Shown here: positions 39,675-46,687 of the stretch, in pieces
Layout: every line of letters starts with the position of its first letter
Position numbering within the stretch: position 1 is the stretch's first letter
From: Streptomyces sp. Ag109_O5-1
GTDB taxonomy: Bacteria > Actinomycetota > Actinomycetes > Streptomycetales > Streptomycetaceae
Direction of reading: 5' to 3'
Assembly: GCF_003814875.1 (NCBI RefSeq)
Contig: NZ_RKQF01000001.1
Location: 3,100,001-3,164,000 of the forward strand
DNA: 64,000 nucleotides
The notes under the pieces: model-generated
Databases searched by the model: none
What the model saw: only the letters and a program-made list of their open reading frames with translations
What the model was told of the DNA's origin: nothing
Made by a program: the position numbers and the translations under genes

Positions 39675-40094
39675 TCAGGAGGCGGACTTGTGGTGGTCCC
39701 GGCCCGGGGTGTCCGCGACGCTGGTGATGAGCCACAGCGGGGTCGGCTTCGGCACGGCCCTCAGCCGGGCGGCCGGCGCGGGGGTCGGGGCCTCGGCGCT
39801 GCACTCGGCGGTGTCGTTGCGGGCCTGGTCCAGCTGGTGCGCGTAGGTGACGCCGACCCGGTGCCGGCCGTGCCGGGCGCACGGGATGATCGCGTCGAAC
39901 GGGTGCACCTCGTCGCCGGTGAAGACCAGCCGGGTGCCTTCCTCGTCCTCGGTGGTGGCGGTGCCGTTGCCCTGCCCGGTCCACTCGCCGATGAGGATGC
40001 CGAATCCGTAGGCGATGCCGGCGAGGTAGGCGCTGGCCTGCGCCACCTCCTCGTCGGTGGGCGCCTGCTGCTCGGTGGTGATGTCGGTGGTCAC
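39675..40094 (-). CDS. Hypothetical phage protein (139 aa)
   Basis: Acidic N-terminal helix (TDEEVAQASAYLAGIAYGFG), a beta-rich middle (RLVFTGDEVHPFDAIIPC, HGRHRVGVTYAHQLDQ), and a disordered tail. GTG start coupled by GTGA to the upstream gene. No family recognised. Confidence 0.6.
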   Translation of the reverse strand: MTTDITTEQQAPTDEEVAQASAYLAGIAYGFGILIGEWTGQGNGTATTEDEEGTRLVFTGDEVHPFDAIIPCARHGRHRVGVTYAHQLDQARNDTAECSAEAPTPAPAARLRAVPKPTPLWLITSVADTPGRDHHKSAS

Positions 40095-40621
40095 TCGGCA
40101 CCCCCGGCGACGAGCTCACCGAGGGCGGTGAGGTGGCGCAGCTGGTCGGAGGCCCATGCCGCGGCGACCAGCGCGCGGCCGGCGTCTCCGCCTTCGAACC
40201 GAAGGGAGTGGGTGCGGGTGCCTTCCTTCATCGTCACGCCGGGCACGGTGACGATCTCCCCCGACTCCAGGACGACCTCGGCGGCCTGCCGTTCGGTCAT
40301 CGTCTTGACCAGTGCAGTCAGGTAGGCCGGGCGGACCCGCCGAACGGTGATGGTCTCCTCGACGATCTCGCCAGGGGCGTGCTCGGCGACCCACGCGACC
40401 AGCTTGTCTTTGTCGCTGACATCCGGCTTCGCGTCGGGGTTGACGACACTGATGGCGGCGACCTTTGTACCGTCGGGCAGGCGCACGCCCTGGCGCTCGA
40501 CGTCACTGTCCTCCAGCGCCGCCTGCGTGGCCGCGCGGGCGGCGGTGAGGGCGTCGCCGACCTTCTTCTCCAGGACGTTGAGGACGGCTTCTTCGAGGGC
40601 GCGGGTCTTGAGGTTGGTCAC
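40091..40621 (-). CDS. Hypothetical phage protein with N-terminal coiled coil (176 aa)
   Basis: Residues 1-40 form a helical segment (RALEEAVLNVLEKKVGDALT, AARAATQAALEDSD), followed by beta strands (GVRLPDGTKVAAISVVNPDA) and a C-terminal helical part. Lies between RusA-side genes and a ParB-fold gene, so it is likely a replication or recombination accessory. GTG start 40621 after AAGGAG. Confidence 0.6.
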   Translation of the reverse strand: MTNLKTRALEEAVLNVLEKKVGDALTAARAATQAALEDSDVERQGVRLPDGTKVAAISVVNPDAKPDVSDKDKLVAWVAEHAPGEIVEETITVRRVRPAYLTALVKTMTERQAAEVVLESGEIVTVPGVTMKEGTRTHSLRFEGGDAGRALVAAAWASDQLRHLTALGELVAGGAE

Positions 40622-40691
40622 GTGCTGCTCCTTGCTGGGGTCGGTGCCGGGCCGCCGCGCGCGGGGGCGGCGGCCCGTGGGCGGGGGGGGG

Positions 40692-41585
40692 TTACTTCGG
40701 CTCGACGACCTGGTGCGCCTTCGCCTTCTCGTCCGTGGGGACCTTGATGACGGCGAGCGTGTCCTTGCCGCCGCGCAGCGCGTTCCAGGCGGTCAGTACC
40801 TGCGCCAGGTGGAGGCCGTCGGTGACTTCCTTGCCGTTGTCCTTGTCGGTCATGGCGCGCTTGCGCAGGGTCAGGACCGGGTGGCGAAGGGGGAGTTCGG
40901 CGCCGGTGCCCAGGGCCTCGTAGAACCAGGCGGCCTCGCCCTCGTCGAGGCGGGAGCACAGGTGGTGTGCGGCGCCGACGACGGACGGCGGGATGTAGCG
41001 GAAGTTGTGGTAGACGCGGACCGCTATGTCGGCGGAGCGGCGCAGGCCCGGGTACTTGTCGACCAGGGCGTACAGCTCGGGAGTGGTCGGGGACTCCTTC
41101 GCGGAGAACCGCCTGTCGCCGCTCTCCCACAGCCAGACCTTGCGGGTGACCGAGCCGAGCATCGTGGAGTTCTGCTCGCCGCGGAGGGCGAAGACGTCGC
41201 CCGGGTTGCGCTTGGCGCCGCCGTCCATCGTGCTCTGGGTTTCCATGGGCAGGTTGGAGACGACGAGGATCACGACGGTGGCGCCCGACTTGACGATGGC
41301 GTGGAGGCGGTGCTGGCCGTCCAGGATCGTGCCGTCGACGGCGACCTTGATGGCCTCGCCGTTGTTGTGCCACAGACCGGCCTTCATGAGGCGAACCCAG
41401 CCGTTGACGCGGGCCGCACGGATGGGCCGGTTGTGGGTGTTGCGGCGCAGCATCTCCTGGGCGATGGCCGGGGTGATGGTGAGGAAGTCGGCCTTGACCT
41501 CGGTGACGGCCGGCACGGCAACGAGCGTCGGCGGGGTGAACGGGTCAGCGGCCGGGCGGATCGGGCTAATAGCGGCAGTGGTCAT
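40692..41585 (-). CDS. ParB-superfamily nuclease-like phage protein (297 aa)
   Basis: The N-terminal half has the ParB/Srx signature: TITPAIAQEMLRRNTHNRPI, then WHNNGEAIKVAVDGTILDGQ followed by HRLHAIVKSGATV, where DGQHRLHA is the family loop. The C-terminal half is helical (ELYALVDKYPGLRRSADIAV). Proteins of this shape are common in Streptomyces phages and probably act on DNA; specific role unknown. ATG at 41585 after AAGGAG. Confidence 0.78.
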   Translation of the reverse strand: MTTAAISPIRPAADPFTPPTLVAVPAVTEVKADFLTITPAIAQEMLRRNTHNRPIRAARVNGWVRLMKAGLWHNNGEAIKVAVDGTILDGQHRLHAIVKSGATVVILVVSNLPMETQSTMDGGAKRNPGDVFALRGEQNSTMLGSVTRKVWLWESGDRRFSAKESPTTPELYALVDKYPGLRRSADIAVRVYHNFRYIPPSVVGAAHHLCSRLDEGEAAWFYEALGTGAELPLRHPVLTLRKRAMTDKDNGKEVTDGLHLAQVLTAWNALRGGKDTLAVIKVPTDEKAKAHQVVEPK

Positions 41586-41610
41586 GCGGGTTGTGCTCCT
41601 TCGGTGGGTG

Positions 41611-42039
41611 TTACGCGGCGGCCGGCGCGGAAGCGGCGGCGCTCAGGGAGTGCGCGAGGTCGCGCAGGGTCTGGGTGATCAGCTCGGCCGTGACGCCGAG
41701 CAGGTTCGGCCAGTTGGCGAGCCGGTCGATCACGTCGTCGGTCCAGTCGAGGTCCGGCCAGGTGGCGGCCATGTGCTCGGCGATGGCGCGCAGGACGTCC
41801 ATGACCTCGGCGTTCTCCTGGAGGAGGGAGCAGGCCCGGGCGCTGGCTTCGACGGTGGGGAAGGCGAACAGGAACGGCAGGCGGCCGGTCACGGTGCGGT
41901 AGGCGGACGCGGGGACGTCCAGGGCCTGGCTGGCGGCGTCGGCGAAGGTGAGGTCATCGGTCCACAGACCGTCGCGGTCGATGCCGTCGGCCATGGTCCG
42001 CAGGTGCTTGGCGATGACGTCGTCCGGTGTTCCGGGCAT
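41611..42039 (-). CDS. Hypothetical helical phage protein (142 aa)
   Basis: All-helical, acidic: DVIAKHLRTMADGIDRDGLW, FPTVEASARACSLLQENAEV, DWTDDVIDRLANWPNLLGVT. ATG at 42039 after AAGGGAG. No family recognised. Confidence 0.6.
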   Translation of the reverse strand: MPGTPDDVIAKHLRTMADGIDRDGLWTDDLTFADAASQALDVPASAYRTVTGRLPFLFAFPTVEASARACSLLQENAEVMDVLRAIAEHMAATWPDLDWTDDVIDRLANWPNLLGVTAELITQTLRDLAHSLSAAASAPAAA

Positions 42040-42150
42040 GACTGGGACTCCCTTGGCGGGTGTAGGGCTTGGGGTGGTGGCCGGGCGGGCGGGAGCGGAG
42101 GGGGGCTCGACCGCCCGCCCGGCCTGCTACTGGGTGGGGGTGGTGGGGCG

Positions 42151-42537
42151 TCAGGCCCGGTAGAAGTCGCGCCAGAGGTCGTAGGGGTCGGCCTCGTGCT
42201 GCGCGCCGGCGTGGTGGTCGCCGTGGCAGTGGTCGCAGCGGATGACGCCCGCGTCTTCCTCGGTCAGGGCCCCGTCGACCAGGTCCGCGCAGTCGTAGCA
42301 CTGGGCGAGTTCGCAGCCGGGGGTGAGGGCCAGACCCAGCTGCCAGGCGGCGATGGTGCTGAGGGACAGCCGCTCGGCGCGGTCGGCGTACGGGACGGCC
42401 GGGGTGTCCTCGGTGAGGCCGTAGGCGGTGCCCAGGCGGACGAGGACGAAGTCGATGGAGAACCGGACCTGGGCGTCGGTGAGTTCGACGCGGGTGATCC
42501 GGCGGCGCCCGGCGGGGGGCGCGATGGTGCTGGTCAC
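42151..42537 (-). CDS. Zinc-ribbon phage protein (128 aa)
   Basis: N-terminal helical part (LTDAQVRFSIDFVLVRLGTA), then a zinc site from CELAQCYDCADLVDG and IRCDHCHGDHH (Cys-x2-Cys pairs with trailing His). GTG start 42537 after GGAGGAA. Likely nucleic-acid binding. Confidence 0.62.
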   Translation of the reverse strand: MTSTIAPPAGRRRITRVELTDAQVRFSIDFVLVRLGTAYGLTEDTPAVPYADRAERLSLSTIAAWQLGLALTPGCELAQCYDCADLVDGALTEEDAGVIRCDHCHGDHHAGAQHEADPYDLWRDFYRA

Positions 42538-42700
42538 TGGGTTCCTCCACGGGTGGAGTGATCAGGACCGGGGCGGTTGCCCTGGTCCCTGTCGGCGTGA
42601 CCACCATCGCAGAAAGTATTGCCCGCGCGCAATACTCAATTGGGGGCGTTTAAGCAGGCCAGCGGCTTGCGGTGGAGATTGGACAGCCTCCGGGCATGAC

Positions 42701-42738
42701 GAAGGCCCCGCCCCCGGGGGATTCGGGGCGGGGCCTTC
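42701..42738. terminator. Strong hairpin in phage replication block
   Basis: Perfect 14-bp inverted repeat GAAGGCCCCGCCCC/GGGGCGGGGCCTTC with a 10-nt loop, 11 bases after the stop of the minus-strand gene at 42749. Confidence 0.7.
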
Positions 42739-42748
42739 GGCTTGTGGG

Positions 42749-43027
42749 TTATGCGCGCCGGCCGGACGTGGGGAGCCACCCCTTCACGAGGTTGCGGTGG
42801 AACTCCAGGATGGCCGAGCGGGAGACGTGTTCGCCGCGCTTGCCGGGGACGGCATACAGCGGACGGTCGGCGGCCTTGTACTTACGTCGCAGGTCGCGGG
42901 CACTCATCGGGTGGGGGCTCGTCGCGACGGCGGCCTCCGCCTCGGCCCAGGTGACTAGGTCCGCGGGGGGACGGGCGAAGAAGTCGGCGGTGACGCAGCC
43001 AGGGGTGCGGGGCGGCGCGGAGGACAC
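42749..43027 (-). CDS. Small DNA-binding-like protein (92 aa)
   Basis: From GTG 43027. Core DLVTWAEAEAAVATSPHPMS followed by ARDLRRKYKAADRPLYAVPG and SRSAILEFHRNLVKGW reads like a compact winged or HTH unit. No start within the conserved part, so the GTG is the best choice although its ribosome site is weak. Function unknown. Confidence 0.5.
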   Translation of the reverse strand: MSSAPPRTPGCVTADFFARPPADLVTWAEAEAAVATSPHPMSARDLRRKYKAADRPLYAVPGKRGEHVSRSAILEFHRNLVKGWLPTSGRRA

Positions 43028-43065
43028 GGCGGCTCTGATCTTGTTGTGTGGACGGTAGGGGTGGG

Positions 43066-43626
43066 TCAGGCGGCTGCGGCGACGCCGGCCTTTACGTTGT
43101 GGCGGGCGACCTGCCAGAGCGTGAATACGTGAGGCTCTCCCGGGGTGATGGCGCAGCGCAGCACACGGCATGCGGCTACCCAGGCCCCTTGCGGGCTGCG
43201 GGTGCCGACCAGGGACCAGCACAGGCAGGCGGGACACTCCAGCTTGCCGAGCAGGTCGTCGGCGTCGCCGATGGTCAGCGCGGCGCGCAGGTCGTGGACG
43301 AGACGCAGCTGGTCGTAGTCGATGCGGGCGGCGTCGTCGTTCTCGGCAAGGGTCGCGGCATAGTCGGCGAGCGCGGTACGGCCGACCGGGATCTCCACCT
43401 CGCGGCCGTAGCGGCGGGCGAAGTCTTCCAGGGCGTGCTCGTGGTCGAGGACGAGGTCGTAGACGCTGAGGTTGTACGGGGTGCCAGCGTTGGCGCGGGT
43501 CGCCCGGCGCTCGGGGAGGGCCAGGGCGCCGCCCTGATGGGTGGTGCCAGCTGTGGACCAGTGGGCGTCTGCGGCGATCTGGTACGCGAGAGCGCTACGG
43601 CGTGGTGCGCGCTGCGGGTTGGTCAT
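43066..43626 (-). CDS. Hypothetical phage protein with Cys cluster (186 aa)
   Basis: Helical N-terminal part, HEHALEDFARRYGREVEIPV and LAENDDAARIDYDQLRLVHD, then KLECPACLCWSLVGTRSP and ACRVLRCAITPGEP, four Cys that could bind one zinc ion. ATG at 43626 after AAGGGGGG. Looks like phage proteins with a helical domain and a zinc ribbon; no firm family. Confidence 0.6.
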   Translation of the reverse strand: MTNPQRAPRRSALAYQIAADAHWSTAGTTHQGGALALPERRATRANAGTPYNLSVYDLVLDHEHALEDFARRYGREVEIPVGRTALADYAATLAENDDAARIDYDQLRLVHDLRAALTIGDADDLLGKLECPACLCWSLVGTRSPQGAWVAACRVLRCAITPGEPHVFTLWQVARHNVKAGVAAAA

Positions 43627-43786
43627 TGGCCCCCCTTGAGTGTTCAGTGACTGGTCGCTGTCTGCGGGCATGCCGCCAGGACCCTGTGAGCGGAGTGACG
43701 GGTTCCGGTCATGGCCGGAACTTCATCCTGCCAGGCCGTTCCGGCCGTGTGCAGATGGGATGTCGTACATGTGGGCGAATAGTGAA

Positions 43787-43825
43787 GGCTTTGCCAGCGC
43801 CCTACTTAAGCTTTGCAGCAAAGCC
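43787..43825. repeat. Inverted repeat in intergenic region 43627-43924
   Basis: GGCTTTGC/GCAAAGCC arms 23 bases apart, followed on the plus strand by GAAAAAA. The roughly 300-bp gap around it holds no convincing gene. Not placed like a terminator; may be regulatory. Confidence 0.4.
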
Positions 43826-43924
43826 GAAAAAAGCGCCTCCCGCCAGGACAGCCATGTACGGGTTGCCCGTTTCTGACGGGTTGGCGCCTTATATGCGTGC
43901 GACGTCGGCGAACGGCCGGCCGCT

Positions 43925-44305
43925 CTACTCCCGGGCCGCCTCAGCAGCTCGGGCCAGGTCACGCAGCAGGGAAGTGACCTCGACGGCAGAGTTGAAGTCG
44001 ACCCCCGAATCGGGATCAGCCGGAAGATCCTCGCGCCCCTCCCGGACGCTGACGAGGCCACCCACCAGGCGCTCCAGCTCCCTGGTGATGAGGCTTACGA
44101 CCGCGCCGGTCTCCTGGCTGCCGAGGTCGACGCCGGCCTTCTCGAACACGCCCCGCCAGTAGCGGTTCGCCTGCTCCTGGAGTTCAGCGTTCCCGGTGTC
44201 GTCGGCCGCGGCCAGCACCTCAGCCCTACGGCGGGAGGAGAGGTCCACGACCGACGCCATGTGTGGCGTTTCGGCGTCGCCCGGCTGGGCAGCGGTCGCA
44301 GGCAT
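43925..44305 (-). CDS. Hypothetical helical phage protein (126 aa)
   Basis: From ATG 44305 with GAGAG upstream: MPATAAQPGDAETPHMASVV, then helices ELQEQANRYWRGVFEKAGVD, AVVSLITRELERLVGGLVSV and VTSLLRDLARAAEAARE. Last clear phage-type gene on this side. Function unknown. Confidence 0.55.
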   Translation of the reverse strand: MPATAAQPGDAETPHMASVVDLSSRRRAEVLAAADDTGNAELQEQANRYWRGVFEKAGVDLGSQETGAVVSLITRELERLVGGLVSVREGREDLPADPDSGVDFNSAVEVTSLLRDLARAAEAARE

Positions 44306-44701
44306 GTGGTCTCTCCACTGTGGGCGGCATCTGTCAATTAGCGGGACACGATACCCACCGGTAATCAGCCATGGGATAGCGGTACCCCCGCGCGCTTCCA
44401 GGTTGCCGACATGATCGCGCACGGGGGGGTACAGCAAGTCCCACGGGGGAGGTCAGGGACGCCCCCGACCTGGGGGCATCCTAGAACTTTCTCGCGGCAA
44501 ACAACAGACCCTGTCCAATGTGCACCGATCAGTCCTGTTAAGCACCTCCCGGGCAGGCGAGAGCTGGGCGCCGGCCTACACAGCAGCCCGAAGCGATGCG
44601 ACGCCCCTCCGTAGGCCACGCCGGGCCGGATCTTTGGCTTGATCTCGCTGGTGCTCTCTGGCGGGGGTTGACGCCGTCGACTAAGCACAGCTCACGAGCA
44701 G

Positions 44702-44821
44702 GGCTGAAACATAGGGGGTGTCTTCCCTGTCCTGCTGTCCCGGTGGGACGTTGACCTGGGCATATGGGCGGGACAGCCAGAGAGGTGAGTGTCCCGGCCG
44801 TCCCGCCCCCATGTTTCAGCC
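44702..44821. repeat. Long inverted repeat with internal GGGAC/GTCCC motifs
   Basis: GGCTGAAACATAGGGGG at the left (44702-44718) matches CCCCCATGTTTCAGCC at the right in inverse orientation with one base inserted. The roughly 85 bases between hold several GTCCC/GGGAC units, including GTCCCGGTGGGAC. Could be a protein-binding locus or a structured RNA. Confidence 0.5.
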
Positions 44822-44932
44822 AGCGGCAGCGCCGCTGAACTCTTCCCGCCCAGACGAGGCGAGTGGACACCGAGACAGAAGGACACACGGGACCGCCCCG
44901 GCCAGCGGCAACGAGCAATACCTGGGCGTGGG

Positions 44933-44970
44933 CAATAACCGGGAAAGCGCCGAATACATCACGGTTATTG
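44933..44970. repeat. Inverted repeat CAATAACCG/CGGTTATTG
   Basis: Perfect 9-bp arms with a 20-base spacer in a relatively AT-rich stretch, about 110 bases after the longer inverted repeat. Confidence 0.5.
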
Positions 44971-45363
44971 GGCAGCGGGAAATGGATTCGAGGCCGATTC
45001 ACCAGCGGCTATGCATACCGCCGCTTCTTCGGGGCCTCTTGAGATCCGGCGCCAACATAGCGCCTTTCCCCCGCAGCAACGCCTTCCTCGTGCTCAACTA
45101 TCGTGTAGGTGGCGAATGCCCCGCCTCCAGGATAGAAGGGCTCCCGATCGGTGCGGAAATGGACGTGGCGTGGGCAGTGCGCCGGGCCGCAGTTCCTGGA
45201 TCAGGCCCGCGGCCGCGAGGGAGGCGAGCGTCGTGTCGGCCTATTTGGTTACGCGAGCGGCGCCGGCAACGATGTCCGCGACCTACAGCAACACCCTCCG
45301 CCGCCAACTGATCCGCATCGCGCGCTCCACCCGGAAAGCCACCCTCCTTGGGTTTGTCTGATA

Positions 45364-45669
45364 TTACTGCCCAAATTGCTTTCTATTGAAACTGTCTTGC
45401 CACCATTTATTATAGGCTTCATTCCCCCTATAGATAGCGCTATTGGGGTCGCCGTAATAGCGTGGGTAGTAACCCGCCGGGGAATCCGGCGCCCGCTCCA
45501 GGGCTTCACGCTCTTTTTGAATTAGGGAGGTGTCGCCTGCTTTGTGATTACTCTTCCATTCATTTTGACTTTGAAGTCGATTATATATGGCGGCGCCTAC
45601 GATGCCTACGACAGGCGCAGCGGCGCAGGCGGCGGCATAAACCTTTGCAATGGATTTCAGCTTTACCAT
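45364..45669 (-). CDS. Small AT-rich, membrane-anchored protein (101 aa)
   Basis: Starts MVKLKSIAKVYAAACAAAPV and VGIVGAAIYNRL, a basic N-terminus followed by a hydrophobic segment, like a signal anchor. The rest is polar and rich in Tyr, Asn and Lys (PAGYYPRYYGDPNSAIYRGN), unlike GC-rich Streptomyces codon use. ATG at 45669 after GAAAGG. Likely horizontally acquired; function unknown. Confidence 0.6.
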   Translation of the reverse strand: MVKLKSIAKVYAAACAAAPVVGIVGAAIYNRLQSQNEWKSNHKAGDTSLIQKEREALERAPDSPAGYYPRYYGDPNSAIYRGNEAYNKWWQDSFNRKQFGQ

Positions 45670-45943
45670 AATCGCGCCTTTCTCGTTAGGCTATATCCAT
45701 AAGGCGCCTGATTGTATTCATTCTAGAGTGAGACTGCATCAAGCCATGATTGCTCCCTTCTCTCAGCTTAGTACCTAACAGCGTGGACAACCCGGCGGCC
45801 GAACCGTTCGTAACCTCCGCCCGCCGGCCGAAGTTCATCGCGGCCCGGGGCTTCGCCCCCACCGATTGAGCATGGGCAATACGCGGGCAAGGAGGTCGGC
45901 ACCGACGACCGGCAGCTCGGGCTACAGCTGCTTGACCTGCGAC

Positions 45944-46180
45944 TTAGCCTTCCAAGGCCGCTGTACGGTACGGCCCGGTGAGGACCCCGCAGCCCCGGCC
46001 CGCCAGCTCGGTCAGACCGAGGGCCTCGCCGCGCAGCTCGGGCGGGCCGGAGACGGCCAGCCTGCTGCCGATCGCCTGGGCCAGGGCCTGGGCCTGCCAC
46101 ACCTCGGTCATCAGTTCCGGTACACCCGCGCCGTGCGCCAGCGCCCGTCTGCTCGCCACGATGAGCCGCATCGCGTCCAT
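45944..46180 (-). CDS. Short chromosomal-type protein, possibly truncated (78 aa)
   Basis: Reads MDAMRLIVASRRALAHGAGV, then ELMTEVWQAQALAQAIGSRL and LRGEALGLTELAGRGCGVLT before the stop. Composition is host-like, unlike the AT-rich gene to its left, and the frame ends in less protein-like sequence. It may be a host gene whose 3' end was changed by integration of the element. Low certainty. Confidence 0.45.
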   Translation of the reverse strand: MDAMRLIVASRRALAHGAGVPELMTEVWQAQALAQAIGSRLAVSGPPELRGEALGLTELAGRGCGVLTGPYRTAALEG

Positions 46181-46357
46181 CAGTCGCCCCGTCCCCGTCG
46201 GTCCGAACCGCCTTGCTGCACTCAGTAGTTCACTACCCAGAGTGAGGGCGTGCGAGACGTAATGCCAGAGGAAGACGGAAATCTGTGGACAACAATTCGG
46301 ATTCGGGCGAGGTTTTGAATACGGAGCGTTAAATTGGAGTGCGGTACTCCATCCCTG

Positions 46358-46687
46358 TCAGGCGGGCGGGAACCGCTTCTCGTTGCGGGCGATCTTCGCG
46401 TCCAGCGCGGCCAGCGGATCGATGTCGAGGACCTCGCAGAACTGGAGCAGATAGGACAGGACGTCGGCGACCTCGTCCGTGACCTTGTGGGCGGTGTCGG
46501 GGTCGTCCATCACCCGGGCCGACTCCTCCGGGGTCAACCACTGGAAGATCTCGACCAGTTCGGAGGCCTCCACGCTGAGGGCGGCCACCAGGTTCTTGGG
46601 CGTGTGGTACTGCCGCCAGTCGCGGGCGGCAGCGAACTCGGCCAGCCTGCGCTGGAGGTTCGCCACGTCGAGAGGTTCGTCGGTCAC
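46358..46687 (-). CDS. MazG-like nucleotide pyrophosphohydrolase
   Basis: 109 residues from GTG 46687. Matches the single-domain MazG/dCTPase class: DWRQYHTPKNLVAALSVEAS, ELVEIFQWLTPEESARV, then KVTDEVADVLSYLLQFCEVL with the acidic metal-binding pairs. Hydrolyses non-canonical or excess NTPs. Overlaps the upstream ATPase gene as GTGA. First clearly chromosomal gene. Confidence 0.88.
   Translation of the reverse strand: MTDEPLDVANLQRRLAEFAAARDWRQYHTPKNLVAALSVEASELVEIFQWLTPEESARVMDDPDTAHKVTDEVADVLSYLLQFCEVLDIDPLAALDAKIARNEKRFPPA

Larger units (their letters stand above)
44306..45363. other. Non-coding or remnant region near the element's right end
   Basis: More than 1 kb without a convincing gene; open frames here have Arg/Pro-rich shadow composition. 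It holds the inverted repeats listed at 44702-44821 and 44933-44970. The promoter of the minus-strand gene at 43925 must be near 44310-44380. It could contain an attachment or origin region; nothing decisive is seen. Confidence 0.55.

Noticed and set aside
43723..44061. 112-aa minus-strand open frame
   Set aside because: Overlaps the better-supported gene at 43925-44305 in another frame and has Ser/Arg-rich shadow composition.
44538..45311. Open frames on both strands in the gap region
   Set aside because: Arg/Pro/Cys-rich, no ribosome sites or motifs; treated as non-coding.
46358..46687. MazG-like gene as part of the phage element
   Set aside because: Phages do carry MazG, but this copy is coupled to a host-type ATPase gene and followed by chromosomal genes, so it is assigned to the chromosome.
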